A DNA stretch of 64,000 bases from NCBI RefSeq assembly GCF_002222615.2, contig NZ_CP022412.2, forward strand, positions 3,658,001-3,722,000. The letters run 5' to 3'. Of the stretch, positions 8,532 through 18,009 are shown one piece after another (the stretch's first letter is position 1; every line of letters begins with the position of its first letter). The notes under the pieces were generated by a model. That model made no database searches, was not told the DNA's origin, and saw only the letters and a list, made by a program, of their open reading frames with translations. A program made the position numbers and the translations under genes. The DNA is from Bacteroides caccae. Its GTDB lineage: Bacteria; Bacteroidota; Bacteroidia; Bacteroidales; Bacteroidaceae.

Positions 8532-8984
8532 ATACCCGCACTTTGTAAAGATTCCGCCGTGGGCTAAGCGTTCTTCATCCCGGGGCCGGACGACGCTCCG
8601 CTGCGGGACGGGAAAAATCCGCCCACGACTTACGGAAGAAACAAAGCAATATCAGCAACAGCAGTTCCCCCGAAAAAATTCAACCAGCAACAGCAACAGC
8701 AGTTTTATCTTTCTTTTTCTTTCTGTTTCTATTCTTTCTCTTATACTCTCTTCTCTTCTCTTGGCTTATGGTTCGGTTATGGTTCGGTTTTCGCGCCCTG
8801 CCAGAAGGCGTTTCAGAAGTTTTATTTTTCGAAAAAAAGAGCGATATTTTTTTATTTGTTTTTTGCAGGTTTTCCGTTGTTTTTCCATAGTTTTTTCCAC
8901 TCTTCCAGTCAGGATATTCCTGTTCGAGAACGTCCTTTTTCCGTATAGAAAAACAGCCTTTCAGATGAGTTTTCCGAATGGATT
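8532..8984. other. 450-nt gap without a convincing gene
   Basis: This stretch holds a GC-rich foldable segment (8558-8627), a CAGCAACAGCAG-rich part (8653-8702), a pyrimidine-only-like tract (about 8703-8762) and an 11-bp direct duplication ATGGTTCGGTT (8767-8788). A plus-strand reading frame crosses it, but it starts inside the terminator, is low in complexity and runs into the antisense of the next gene, so it is not called. Confidence 0.5.
8558..8627. ncRNA. Candidate structured RNA or palindromic repeat element
   Basis: Three nested pairings can be drawn: CGTGGGC (8558-8564) with GCCCACG (8621-8627), TCCCG (8578-8582) with CGGGA (8604-8608), and CGGA (8587-8590) with TCCG (8597-8600). 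The segment is far richer in GC than the flanks. It has no recognised family and might instead be a dispersed palindromic unit. Confidence 0.35.
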
Positions 8985-10553
8985 TTACTCCGATTTATAC
9001 CGCAAAACAATATTGGGATATACCACTCCGTCAGCACAAGTAAACTGGGCAAAGAGTATAAAATTACGAAAAAATTCGGAGTTGCGCAGGAAGAAATCCG
9101 GCACGAAATGAATTTGCTTTGCTGCCTGATGAAACAGATGATCGAAGTCTGCCATTAACATGAAATGGTAGGAATCGGACAAGTTATCCATTCCTGTCCG
9201 GTATGCTATCGCTCCATTGAGCACCTCGCCTTTATCCAACTGGCGTATGTAACGGGACAGACTATTTTCATCGGGCGCCAACAGCAAACGCCCTTCATAA
9301 AATGTGGCGTATGTATGCGATGTCGGTTCGGCAAAACCAGTTAGTTGCGTAAACAACGTTGTTTGAGGCAGGCGATAGACGGGGTAAGCTTTATTGGCAG
9401 TATAACAAAAAGTTATCAGGGGTGCTTTTCCCCGTTCTTCGGCAGAAACGGTGTTGATAAGAGAGCGCAGCATCCGTTCCGCTTCCGTCACGTCCGACAC
9501 CGACAGGCTCAGAACCGCCGCCGCTTCCTGCAACGTATCTTCACGCTGGAAAAGACAGGCAACCAGTTCCTGTCCGGCATTCTCCATTAGATAATGAGAC
9601 AACTCCCGATTCCTATTCCGCACGTCACTGGTACGAACGCCCGTCTCCTGCATATCTCCATAAGAAAGCAGAGATGCCCAGTCCGTGACTCCCTGTTTAG
9701 TGAAATAGAAAGCGGTGGAAGGCAATGCCTCACCCGGAAATCCTTCCACTGATTCCTGCTGACGAAGCACATTCATAAACGTGAAGCAAGTATCCGTTTC
9801 GTGACAGACACCCGTAAAATAAATGAAATCATCCCGCAGCTTCATATCAAACTCCGTCCAGCCCATCATACCTTCCAAATAGGCATAAACAGTGGCAACC
9901 GCCGGACTTTTCTTCGGGGTGGCCGCTTCTGCAAAGGTAGGATCGTCCGCCAATGATTTTCCGGTCTTGTGAGCATCAATAACGGTTTCTATCAACTTCT
10001 TCTGATAACTCAAAGCCATAAAATCGGATGTCAGGTAGCATGCCAGAAAATCCCCGTCCGCCATAGGATAAATCGTTATATCCTCTCCCTTATATTTGAA
10101 AGTTTTCGGTGGATAAAGAGATGAGACATACTTCTGCACGAAACGGTCAATCAGTTGCCGGTCGCCCTCCCCCAATCTGCAATATAGCACCTGGTTATGA
10201 ATATTGTCCGGCTCATGAAAACTAATCAACATTTGATTCATTTGCCGGCTCAATCCGTGAGGCGCTTCTTCCTGAAGGGTATAAAGATACTGTTTCAGAT
10301 ACGAAAACAGTTTGGATACATGAAGATATTGCTGATTTTTACTACAAGCCAGATCGTCTACTTCCGCCACAAATTCCAGTATGTCATCAGTGACAAAAAC
10401 TGCCGAAGCAGAGGGCGGAACCAATTCGTAGAGATTGAAATCCTTTTTTCCTTCGGCGGCCGACAGCCTGAAAAAAGAGTACAAAGCGAAACCTGCGCAC
10501 AAAAGTACAACAGAAGAAGTGATCGCTATTTTCACTATCGTACGAAGTTTCAT
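8985..10553 (-). CDS. Membrane-anchored DUF3352-like protein of unknown function
   Basis: 522 aa. One N-terminal hydrophobic segment (about 8-30, IVKIAITSSVVLLCAGFALYS) probably acts as a signal anchor, leaving a large extracytoplasmic domain. The body resembles DUF3352-type proteins of Bacteroidetes: LYELVPPSASAVFVTDD near the start, then alternating beta and alpha segments, with the C-terminus FRNFILFAQFTCADGVVYPN. No catalytic motif is visible. It ends facing the DUF3127 terminator and is separated by 83 nt from the MBL gene upstream. The family assignment is by general pattern only. Confidence 0.65.
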   Translation of the reverse strand: MKLRTIVKIAITSSVVLLCAGFALYSFFRLSAAEGKKDFNLYELVPPSASAVFVTDDILEFVAEVDDLACSKNQQYLHVSKLFSYLKQYLYTLQEEAPHGLSRQMNQMLISFHEPDNIHNQVLYCRLGEGDRQLIDRFVQKYVSSLYPPKTFKYKGEDITIYPMADGDFLACYLTSDFMALSYQKKLIETVIDAHKTGKSLADDPTFAEAATPKKSPAVATVYAYLEGMMGWTEFDMKLRDDFIYFTGVCHETDTCFTFMNVLRQQESVEGFPGEALPSTAFYFTKQGVTDWASLLSYGDMQETGVRTSDVRNRNRELSHYLMENAGQELVACLFQREDTLQEAAAVLSLSVSDVTEAERMLRSLINTVSAEERGKAPLITFCYTANKAYPVYRLPQTTLFTQLTGFAEPTSHTYATFYEGRLLLAPDENSLSRYIRQLDKGEVLNGAIAYRTGMDNLSDSYHFMLMADFDHLFHQAAKQIHFVPDFFLRNSEFFRNFILFAQFTCADGVVYPNIVLRYKSE

Positions 10554-10636
10554 AATATTCGCTGTTTATCGGCTAAGTGCAAAAATAATAATTTCTACAA
10601 AGAAAACAAAACTTTTGCTAAATATTTCACCGGAAA

Positions 10637-11395
10637 TCAAAGAAGGATTTCCAATCCGTCGTATGCCAGGTGAATATTCTCCGGGAGTTTCCGTTCCACC
10701 TCTGCATGCAAGCCCATATCATGACTCATGTGTATAAAGTATGTTTTCTTCGCCCGAATGCGCTGCGCAACCGCCAACGCCTCCTCCAAATCCTGATGTG
10801 TAGGATGCGGGGCTATCCGTAGTGCATTCACTATCAAAACATCTATTCCGGCTAATTGTTCATACGATTCTTCGGGCATAGTCAGCATATCGGTGATGTA
10901 GCCGAGCTGTCCGATGCGGTAACCCAGAATCGGCAGCCGCCCGTGCATCACACGCAAAGGTATGACCTCCGTAGTATTTATAAAGAATTTCTGCCCGACC
11001 GATATTTCCTGCAAAGGAATATCGGGAACACCCGGGTAGCGATGATCTACAAAACAGTAGGGCATACGCAAGCGCAAAGCGTCCGACACGTATTGTTCCG
11101 CATAGATAGGCACAGAACCGAAACGGCAGAACGGACGCAAATCATCCAGCCCGCCCACATGGTCATAATGTTCGTGAGTAATCAGCACACCGTCTATCCT
11201 TTCAAAAGGCAGGCGTAAGACCTGCGTCCGAAAATCGGGACCGCAGTCAATCAGTATCCGTGCATCGCCTGTCTCTACAATAGCAGACGTGCGCAACCGG
11301 TTATCTTTCGGGTCGGCAGAAGTACAGACCGGACACGTACAGCCAATCTGAGGGACTCCCGTCGACGTTCCACTTCCAAGTATTCTTATTTTCAT
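10637..11395 (-). CDS. PhnP-like MBL-fold metal-dependent hydrolase
   Basis: 252 aa. Zinc ligands are in HEHYDHVGGLDDLRP (about 74-88), with further ligands in FIHMSHDMGLH near the end. The N-terminal GSGTSTGVPQIGCTCPVCTS holds the extra cysteines typical of PhnP-type phosphodiesterases. These cleave cyclic nucleotide-like phosphodiesters, as PhnP does with 5-phosphoribosyl 1,2-cyclic phosphate, but no phosphonate genes lie nearby, so the substrate is open. It starts 5 nt after the murB stop and is likely co-transcribed with it. Confidence 0.85.
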   Translation of the reverse strand: MKIRILGSGTSTGVPQIGCTCPVCTSADPKDNRLRTSAIVETGDARILIDCGPDFRTQVLRLPFERIDGVLITHEHYDHVGGLDDLRPFCRFGSVPIYAEQYVSDALRLRMPYCFVDHRYPGVPDIPLQEISVGQKFFINTTEVIPLRVMHGRLPILGYRIGQLGYITDMLTMPEESYEQLAGIDVLIVNALRIAPHPTHQDLEEALAVAQRIRAKKTYFIHMSHDMGLHAEVERKLPENIHLAYDGLEILL

Positions 11396-11400
11396 TTCTT

Positions 11401-12390
11401 TCAGACGAAATTTACTTCCGGATGTATATCTATGCCGAACTTCTCACGGACAGAAGCCCGCACCGCATCCGAAAGCGCAATTATATCACTACCTTTCGCT
11501 CCACCGCAATTCACCAGCACCAAGGCTTGCTTATCGTGTACAGCCGCCGGACCTAAGGCTTTCCCTTTCCACCCGCACTGATCGATCATCCAGCCGGCGG
11601 GAATCTTCACCCGTCCTTCCGGCAGTTCGTAGTAGGGCATTCCCGGATATTCCTGCTGTAAAGCTTCCAGCTTCTCCCTCGGCACAATCGGGTTCATAAA
11701 GAAACTACCGGCATTTCCCATTACTTTCGGGTCGGGCAACTTAGCCTCACGAATGTCAATAATGATTTTCCGGACGACAGGCAAAGTCAGCGCAGGATAT
11801 TTTTCAAGTTCCTGACGAATCGTTCCGTAATCGAGCATATAATGTTCCTCTTTACTAAGCCGGAAGCAGACATGAGTCACAAAAACGGATTTGTTCTCAG
11901 GACGTTTGAAGATACTGTTGCGATAGGCATAGCCACATTCTTCAACAGAATAAACGCGTTCCCGCCCCTGAATGTTCACCGTTTCCACGGTTGTTATCAA
12001 GTCCTTTACTTCCACGCCGTAGGCTCCGATATTCTGCACAGCGCTTGCACCTACCTCGCCGGGAATGAGTGAAAGATTTTCAGCTCCATACCACCCGTGT
12101 TCTACACAATATGCCACAAAATCATCCCACACCACACCTGCGCCTACACGCACGGAAACAGAGCGTTCGTCTTCCTCCGCCACTTCGATTCCTTCGATAC
12201 GGGAGTGCAACACCACTCCTTCATAGTCTTTGGTAAATAACAGGTTGCTGCCGCCGCCAATATGCAAAAAAGGTGTCGTAACGGCACCTTGCTCAATCAA
12301 CGTCTTCAGTTCTTCCACCGAAACATATTCAATGAAACGGTTGGCACTGACGTCAATGCCGAAGGTATTGTAGGGTAAAAGAGAATACAT
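11401..12390 (-). CDS. murB: UDP-N-acetylenolpyruvoylglucosamine reductase
   Basis: 329 aa, type I MurB length. The FAD domain is shown by [20 protein letters not shown] (about 42-61) and [20 protein letters not shown] (about 103-122). The catalytic loop is [14 protein letters not shown], followed by [11 protein letters not shown] with the proton-donor serine, and the C-terminal Glu is in IHPEVNFV. It reduces UDP-GlcNAc-enolpyruvate in peptidoglycan synthesis. The next gene downstream is the PhnP-like hydrolase. Confidence 0.96.
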   Translation of the reverse strand: MYSLLPYNTFGIDVSANRFIEYVSVEELKTLIEQGAVTTPFLHIGGGSNLLFTKDYEGVVLHSRIEGIEVAEEDERSVSVRVGAGVVWDDFVAYCVEHGWYGAENLSLIPGEVGASAVQNIGAYGVEVKDLITTVETVNIQGRERVYSVEECGYAYRNSIFKRPENKSVFVTHVCFRLSKEEHYMLDYGTIRQELEKYPALTLPVVRKIIIDIREAKLPDPKVMGNAGSFFMNPIVPREKLEALQQEYPGMPYYELPEGRVKIPAGWMIDQCGWKGKALGPAAVHDKQALVLVNCGGAKGSDIIALSDAVRASVREKFGIDIHPEVNFV

Positions 12391-12458
12391 CGTTTAAAGT
12401 TATATAGTTATTCTATTCGTTATATGTCGATAAATGCAGACTGTTATATTCGCTATCA

Positions 12459-13307
12459 TCAGATGCTTACATCTTCAAATTTATATAGCTCCCATTCGCC
12501 TGCTTTCCGGCGAAAATAAAGAATATTCGAAAACCCGTTTCCGATTCCTTTCAGTGCCAGGATTTTAGTTGGCGATCCGTCATCATTCCGTTGCCCGTAA
12601 TTGATATTCGAAAGGCGTTCGGCAGGCAATGCCGGCTTGAAGGCAAACCACTGGTTCAAATCGAGAGTAGTCTCCAGCACAGAGAAATCATCGTCCGGAT
12701 CGGTAGTAACAAAAGCCAATGGCTCACGCACACGCTGGCTCTGGAAAAGGCTGTCGGTAGCGAAATGGCCGAAGAACTCCACAAAGTCCTCGTTTTCATC
12801 CCGTTCGATAGGACGCAGATTGATAGCCTCCAGAATCCACGCTCCCTTGATACGCTCAAAGTAATATTTCTTCATCATCCGTGTCTTCACGAATATCCAC
12901 TCCACTTGCACGGAAGTGAGAGAGGTATCTCCTACCAAGTCCATGTCTTCCTCTTTATCAAACAGGAGCGTATAATAATGCTGTTTGGTAAACAGGTTGT
13001 CGTGCTTCCAGTTACGTTCCTCGATATTCGCCTTTTTATCTCCGTTGTAGTAGGGCAACGGAAATTTCACACGCTGACGTTGCAACACATCATCGGAAGC
13101 AAAATTATAGATGAAATCGTCGAAAGATTCGTCAGCCTGTATAGGCTGCGGATCTTCCGGCAATTCATCCAGGTGGATTGAATCGGCTTTGTGCCGGATA
13201 GAATCCACCTCTTGAGTAATAGATGCGAAGGGGTCAATCTTAGCTTTTTTATTGCTACAAGCACCCAGTAAACCGAGTAATATGACCCCTGCAATTAGTT
13301 TTTTCAT
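12459..13307 (-). CDS. DUF4348 lipoprotein
   Basis: 282 aa. The signal peptide ends in a lipobox, LLGLLGAC (Cys17), so the mature protein is lipid-anchored. The rest matches DUF4348, a Bacteroidetes family with two similar halves: each has a phenylalanine-rich F..F..HFATDSLFQSQRV / FIYNFASDDVLQRQRV motif followed by a beta-rich part. The internal repeat suggests an old duplication. Function unknown. Its ATG overlaps the last base of the tdh stop, so it is co-translated with threonine dehydrogenase, although nothing suggests a role in that pathway. Confidence 0.8.
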   Translation of the reverse strand: MKKLIAGVILLGLLGACSNKKAKIDPFASITQEVDSIRHKADSIHLDELPEDPQPIQADESFDDFIYNFASDDVLQRQRVKFPLPYYNGDKKANIEERNWKHDNLFTKQHYYTLLFDKEEDMDLVGDTSLTSVQVEWIFVKTRMMKKYYFERIKGAWILEAINLRPIERDENEDFVEFFGHFATDSLFQSQRVREPLAFVTTDPDDDFSVLETTLDLNQWFAFKPALPAERLSNINYGQRNDDGSPTKILALKGIGNGFSNILYFRRKAGEWELYKFEDVSI

Positions 13308-14260
13308 TATTTTAATTTCTCTCTAAGCTTTTCAAGCATATCCACCGTCATGCTTTCCAGGTCATAAGCCGGCTTCCAACCCCACTCTTCACGAGCACAG
13401 GTGTCGTCCAGGCTGTCGGGCCAACTATCGGCAATGCGTTGTTTCAACGGGTCTACATCGTAGATCATCTGAAACTCCGGCACATGCTTTTTGATAGCTT
13501 GATAGATCGTCTCCGGATCGAAACTCATAGAGGCGATATTGAAAGCATTGCGGTGTATCAATTTTGTCGGGTCAGCTTCCATAAGCGTAATCGCTGCATT
13601 CAGCGCATCCGGCATATACATCATATCCATTAAAGTGCCTTCTTTGATAGGACACACAAATTTTTCACCTTTTACAGCCGAATAATAAATGTCGACAGCG
13701 TAATCGGTTGTTCCTCCACCCGGAGGGGTTACGTTCGAGATAATGCCCGGGAAACGGACTGCACGAGTGTCGACACCATATTTATTAAAATAGTAGTCGC
13801 TCAACAACTCGGTTGTCACTTTAGTAACTCCATACATGGTACGCGGACGCTGAATGGTGTCCTGCGGCGTCTTCGTATGAGGTGTACTTGCACCAAAAGA
13901 ACCGATTGAACTGGGTGTAAACACGGCACATCCCTGTTCGCGCGCTACTTCCAATACATTCCATAGCCCATCAATGCCAATCTTCCAAGCCAGCTTCGGC
14001 TTCGATTCGGCTACCACTGATAGCAAGGCAGCCAGATTATACACTGTGTCAATGTGGTATTCTTTCACCACAGACGCAATCATTTCCCCATTGGTCACGT
14101 CGACAATAGCCGCCGGTCCTGATTCTTTCAACTCTCCCTTAGGTTCTGCACCCGGGATATAACCAGCTACCACGTTTGTGTTACCATAGCGTTTACGTAG
14201 CTCCATCGTTAACTCGGAGCCGATCTGTCCGGTGGCTCCAATAATCAAAATGTGTTTCAT
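13307..14260 (-). CDS. L-threonine 3-dehydrogenase, SDR type
   Basis: 317 aa extended SDR. The NAD-binding GATGQIGSELTMELR (about 8-22) and the catalytic YGVTK (Tyr-x3-Lys) after PSSIGSFG are present. The sequence fits the NAD-dependent epimerase-like threonine dehydrogenases, which convert threonine to 2-amino-3-ketobutyrate. The product is the substrate of Kbl, whose gene starts divergently 135 nt away, and this pairing supports the call over a sugar epimerase. Confidence 0.88.
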   Translation of the reverse strand: MKHILIIGATGQIGSELTMELRKRYGNTNVVAGYIPGAEPKGELKESGPAAIVDVTNGEMIASVVKEYHIDTVYNLAALLSVVAESKPKLAWKIGIDGLWNVLEVAREQGCAVFTPSSIGSFGASTPHTKTPQDTIQRPRTMYGVTKVTTELLSDYYFNKYGVDTRAVRFPGIISNVTPPGGGTTDYAVDIYYSAVKGEKFVCPIKEGTLMDMMYMPDALNAAITLMEADPTKLIHRNAFNIASMSFDPETIYQAIKKHVPEFQMIYDVDPLKQRIADSWPDSLDDTCAREEWGWKPAYDLESMTVDMLEKLREKLK

Positions 14261-14395
14261 TTTTTCTTCGTACTTAAATTATTAAGCTAAATAGTGCGCA
14301 AAGTAAGCACTTTTTTTTCAGATTTTAATCAAAAAGATATGGTTATTCCAATAAAAATTGTGTCCTTTGTAATCGAACTTAATTACTCAAACACT

Positions 14396-15583
14396 ATGTA
14401 CGGTAAAATGAAAGATTTTCTCAGCCAAACATTGGCTGAAATTAAAGAAGCCGGTCTTTATAAAGAAGAACGACTAATTGAAAGTGCGCAGCAAGCTGCC
14501 ATCACTGTAAAAGGTAAAGAAGTGCTGAACTTCTGCGCTAACAACTACCTGGGACTGTCCAATCACCCCCGATTGATCAAAGCTTCCCAGGAAATGATGA
14601 ACCGACGCGGATATGGTATGTCCTCCGTTCGTTTCATTTGTGGAACACAAGATATACACAAAGAACTGGAAGCTGCTATTTCCGACTATTTCCAAACAGA
14701 AGACACGATTCTATATGCTGCCTGCTTCGATGCAAACGGTGGTGTGTTCGAACCGCTTTTCTCGGATCAGGATGCCATTATCTCGGATTCTCTGAACCAT
14801 GCTTCTATTATCGACGGTGTACGTCTTTGCAAAGCTAAACGCTATCGTTACGCCAATGCTGACATGAACGAGCTGGAGAAATGCCTGCAAGAGGCACAAG
14901 CTCAACGTTTCCGCATTATCGTCACAGACGGCGTGTTCTCTATGGACGGCAACGTAGCTCCTATGGATCAGATTTGTGACCTTGCCGAGAAATATGATGC
15001 ACTGGTTATGGTAGACGAATCACACTCTGCCGGCGTGGTAGGCGCTACCGGACACGGCGTAAGCGAACTCTACAAAACTCATGGTCGTGTGGATATTTAC
15101 ACCGGTACGCTGGGTAAAGCTTTCGGAGGTGCTTTAGGAGGATTTACTACCGGACGTAAGGAGATTATTGACTTACTGCGCCAACGCAGCCGCCCGTATC
15201 TGTTCTCCAACTCATTGGCTCCGGGCATTATCGGTGCAAGCCTGGAAGTATTCAAGATACTGAAAGAAAGCAATGCGCTGCATGACAAACTCGTGGAGAA
15301 TGTAAATTACTTCCGCGACAAGATGACTGCTGCCGGATTCGATATCAAACCGACACAAAGTGCTATTTGCGCTGTCATGCTGTATGACGCGAAGTTGTCA
15401 CAGATTTATGCCGCACGTATGCAGGAGGAAGGTATCTACGTAACCGGATTCTATTATCCGGTAGTTCCGAAAGACCAGGCACGTATCCGTGTACAAATCT
15501 CTGCCGGACACGAGAAGGAACATCTCGACAAGTGTATCGCTGCCTTTATCAAAGTAGGTAAAGAACTCGGTGTACTGAAATAA
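14396..15583 (+). CDS. kbl: Glycine C-acetyltransferase (2-amino-3-ketobutyrate CoA ligase)
   Basis: 395 aa from ATG 14396 (MYGKMKDFLSQ), the normal length. The longer in-frame start at 14294 adds 34 residues without family resemblance and would leave almost no room for a promoter, so it is rejected. It is a PLP fold-type I enzyme: NFCANNYLGLSNHP, VDESHSAGVVGATGHG and the PLP lysine in TGTLGKAFGG. It splits 2-amino-3-ketobutyrate with CoA to glycine and acetyl-CoA. Divergent from tdh; a long hairpin terminator follows. Confidence 0.95.
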   Translation: MYGKMKDFLSQTLAEIKEAGLYKEERLIESAQQAAITVKGKEVLNFCANNYLGLSNHPRLIKASQEMMNRRGYGMSSVRFICGTQDIHKELEAAISDYFQTEDTILYAACFDANGGVFEPLFSDQDAIISDSLNHASIIDGVRLCKAKRYRYANADMNELEKCLQEAQAQRFRIIVTDGVFSMDGNVAPMDQICDLAEKYDALVMVDESHSAGVVGATGHGVSELYKTHGRVDIYTGTLGKAFGGALGGFTTGRKEIIDLLRQRSRPYLFSNSLAPGIIGASLEVFKILKESNALHDKLVENVNYFRDKMTAAGFDIKPTQSAICAVMLYDAKLSQIYAARMQEEGIYVTGFYYPVVPKDQARIRVQISAGHEKEHLDKCIAAFIKVGKELGVLK

Positions 15584-15600
15584 AAAACATTTTCTTTTCT

Positions 15601-15660
15601 TCCATTGTTATTATTGTAATCATAAGGATTTGATTATCGACAATAACAATGGAAGATTTT
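15601..15660 (+). terminator. Long hairpin terminator after kbl
   Basis: 12-bp arms TCCATTGTTATT (15601-15612) and AATAACAATGGA (15642-15653), plus an inner TAATCA/TGATTA pairing, then a T-rich run. It begins 17 nt after the kbl stop. Confidence 0.75.
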
Positions 15661-15670
15661 TAATTTATAT

Positions 15671-16075
15671 ATGGAAGAACTTACTCTCACCACCCCTGCT
15701 CTGCTTTTCTCCGCAGTTTCACTGATATTATTGGCTTACACCAATCGTTTCTTATCGTATGCACAACTTGTACGCCAGCTGCGAGACCGCTATATGGAAA
15801 ACCCTTCGGACATCACCGTGGCACAGATTGAAAACTTGCGGAAACGACTGAACCTGACACGTACCATGCAAGGGCTGGGCATTGCAAGCCTGTTTTTCTG
15901 CGTAGTGAGTATGTTTCTGATTTATATCGGACTGCAATTATTATCCGCTTATGTCTTCGGACTGGCTTTGATTCTACTGATCGCATCTCTGGGCGTATCT
16001 TTCCGCGAGATTCAGATTTCTACCCGTTCGCTGGAGATCTATCTCGGGGCAATGGAAAAAGGACACAAAAAATAG
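15671..16075 (+). CDS. DUF2721 membrane protein
   Basis: 134 aa. Three hydrophobic segments can be seen: about 9-26 (ALLFSAVSLILLAYTN), 73-97 (GIASLFFCVVSMFLIYI) and 100-117. A charged loop between the first two (RQLRDRYMENP) matches the DUF2721 family of small inner-membrane proteins. Function unknown. It starts 17 nt after the kbl terminator hairpin and may rely on read-through, since no promoter is obvious in that gap. It converges with the ferritin gene. Confidence 0.75.
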   Translation: MEELTLTTPALLFSAVSLILLAYTNRFLSYAQLVRQLRDRYMENPSDITVAQIENLRKRLNLTRTMQGLGIASLFFCVVSMFLIYIGLQLLSAYVFGLALILLIASLGVSFREIQISTRSLEIYLGAMEKGHKK

Positions 16076-16121
16076 ATTATTCATCTGCAAATCCGCACAC
16101 TATTACACATGAAATGAAAAA

Positions 16122-16153
16122 GAAGCTGTCCGGAAATAAATCCAAACAGCTTC
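16122..16153 (-). terminator. Terminator of the ferritin gene
   Basis: GAAGCTGT (16122-16129) and ACAGCTTC (16146-16153) with extra CCGGA/TCC pairing. On the minus strand TTTTTC follows. Confidence 0.75.
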
Positions 16154-16185
16154 CTATATATTATAAATATATTTTCAGACTATTA

Positions 16186-16665
16186 TCAACGTTGTCCCAA
16201 CTGTGAGTCAACAAAGAAGATACCGGTGTCACCGGCTTTCTTGATCTTATCAACGATTCCCTGTGCAGTAGCTTCTTCTTCTACCTGTTCGCGAACGAAT
16301 CCCCACAAGAAGTCCTGAGTTGCTTTGTCCTTCTCAGCGGCAGCCACGTCAACCAGTTTGTCTACCAATGCAGATACATGGCATTCGTGTTTGTAAACGT
16401 GTTCAAACACTTCCAACGGAGTACCCCAGCCGTTAGGAACGACATCAATCTTGTCGACCATTGCAGTTCCACCACGCTTGATAATATAATCAGCCATTGC
16501 ATAAGCATGTCCCATTTCTTCCTGAGACTGTTTCTTCATCCAATGTGCAAAACCGCTGAAACCTTCTTTCTCAAAGAAGAAAGACATTGCCAAATACAGG
16601 TTAGACGACCACATTTCTGCTGTGATCTGTTCATTGATTGCCTTTTGTAATTTTTCTGAAATCAT
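16186..16665 (-). CDS. ftnA: Non-haem ferritin
   Basis: 159 aa, a four-helix-bundle iron store. Ferroxidase residues are recognisable in NEQITAEMWSSNLYLAM (first helix Glu) and KKQSQEEMGHAYAMADYI (second helix E-E-x-x-H). Length is typical of prokaryotic FtnA. It oxidises Fe2+ and stores Fe3+, lowering oxidative damage. A TATTTTTG box (16717-16724 read on minus) lies about 52 nt upstream. Terminated by the hairpin at 16122-16153, so it is monocistronic. Confidence 0.93.
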   Translation of the reverse strand: MISEKLQKAINEQITAEMWSSNLYLAMSFFFEKEGFSGFAHWMKKQSQEEMGHAYAMADYIIKRGGTAMVDKIDVVPNGWGTPLEVFEHVYKHECHVSALVDKLVDVAAAEKDKATQDFLWGFVREQVEEEATAQGIVDKIKKAGDTGIFFVDSQLGQR

Positions 16666-16716
16666 AATCGTATCTTTTTATTAAGTTGTTAATGTAGTTT
16701 CTTATTGAACTCATTA

Positions 16717-16724
16717 CAAAAATA
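16717..16724 (-). promoter_or_regulatory. -7 box of the ferritin gene
   Basis: TATTTTTG on the minus strand fits TAnnTTTG. The -33 element is not clear. Confidence 0.4.
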
Positions 16725-16786
16725 ACAAGATTTCAGTTAAAATTGTTCCGACTCCCCTGTATTTTTAAACTACATTCACATTTTAT

Positions 16787-17947
16787 TTACACCAACTCGT
16801 CAGAAGTATATCCTTTCGGCAACTCACGACAGTTGTAGCCGGAAGCCATAATCTCGCCGTAGGCACCTGCTGAGCGAAGAGCTATCAAGTCGCCTCGCTT
16901 CACCTTGTTCAGATCGATCACTTTTCCGAAAACATCCGACGATTCGCAGATAGGCCCTACTACATCATAAGATTCTACCGGTTCTTCAGAAGTGATGTTT
17001 TCCATTTTGTGGTATGCCTGATATAAGGCGGGACGGATCAAGTCCGTCATGCCTGCATCAAGGATAGCGAATTTCTTTTTCGCTCCCTGTTTCACATATA
17101 ACACTTTGGAGATCAATGAACCGCATTGGCCAACGACTGCACGCCCCAACTCAAAATGCAGAGTCTGATAAGGACGCAGTTTCAGTTGTCCGGCATAGGT
17201 TGAGAAATAATCCTTAAAGTTGGGAATTGGCTGACGGTTGGGATGTCCGTAATCAATGCCCAAGCCACCGCCTACATTGATGTGTTCCACCAGAATGCGA
17301 CGGGCTTCCAGCTTATCCTGCAATTCGTTGACACGGTTGCAAAGGGCAATAAAGTCACCCATATCCAGAATCTGAGAACCGATGTGAAAGTGAAGTCCGA
17401 TGAATTTGACATGCTTCATTTCTACTGCCACATCTATCACTTTATCCATATCCTGCATACTGATTCCAAATTTGTTCTCGGCCAGGCCGGTCGTAATATT
17501 GGCATGAGTATGCGCACCGACATCGGGATTGATACGGAAAGCCACATTGGCTATCTTATTTTGAGCAGCAGCAAGTTCGTTTATCACTTCCAGTTCAGGA
17601 ATAGATTCTACATTGAAACAGAAGATTCCGTATTCCAGTCCGAGGTTAATCTCCCAATCGGCTTTGCCTACTCCCGCAAAGACAATTTTGCTTGCAGGAA
17701 ATCCGGCACGGATAGCAGCACGGATTTCTCCACCACTCACACAATCTGCTCCCATACCGCTTTCACGGATAATGGTAAGCACTTTCGGATTGGCGTTTGC
17801 TTTTACTGCATAGTGTACGGAATAGTTAGGATATTTGGCAACCTCCTGGTTGATAGCCGACAATGTATCACGCAGCACTTTCGTATCGTAATAATAGAAA
17901 GGTGTCTGCAAAGTACGGAACTTATCGATTGGAAATATTCCTTTCAT
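16787..17947 (-). CDS. lysA: Diaminopimelate decarboxylase
   Basis: 386 aa fold-type III PLP enzyme. The PLP lysine is in VHYAVKANANPKVL (about 45-58), the glycine-rich phosphate site in EHINVGGGLGIDYG, and the catalytic cysteine region in GPICESSDVFG. It makes lysine from meso-diaminopimelate, the last step of the pathway. It lies directly downstream of aspartokinase, but a strong hairpin sits between them, so either read-through or a weak promoter in the 78-nt gap must drive it. Confidence 0.95.
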   Translation of the reverse strand: MKGIFPIDKFRTLQTPFYYYDTKVLRDTLSAINQEVAKYPNYSVHYAVKANANPKVLTIIRESGMGADCVSGGEIRAAIRAGFPASKIVFAGVGKADWEINLGLEYGIFCFNVESIPELEVINELAAAQNKIANVAFRINPDVGAHTHANITTGLAENKFGISMQDMDKVIDVAVEMKHVKFIGLHFHIGSQILDMGDFIALCNRVNELQDKLEARRILVEHINVGGGLGIDYGHPNRQPIPNFKDYFSTYAGQLKLRPYQTLHFELGRAVVGQCGSLISKVLYVKQGAKKKFAILDAGMTDLIRPALYQAYHKMENITSEEPVESYDVVGPICESSDVFGKVIDLNKVKRGDLIALRSAGAYGEIMASGYNCRELPKGYTSDELV

Positions 17948-17973
17948 AACTCAAAAAACTTGTTTAGTTAGTT

Positions 17974-18009
17974 AAAAAGAGCGCTTTTATCAGTTTGGTA
18001 AAAGCGCTC
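17974..18009 (-). terminator. Hairpin between lysC and lysA (terminator or attenuator)
   Basis: GAGCGCTTTTA (17979-17989) and TAAAAGCGCTC (17999-18009), perfect 11 bp, then TTTTTAAC on the minus strand. It lies 16 nt after the lysC stop and 31 nt before lysA. Confidence 0.8.

Noticed and set aside
8515..9111. 198-aa plus-strand frame
   Set aside because: It starts inside the terminator, is low in complexity, has no family pattern and overlaps the 3' end of the minus-strand DUF3352-like gene.
14294..14395. Longer kbl start
   Set aside because: The extra 34 residues are not family-like and would overlap the promoter region shared with tdh.
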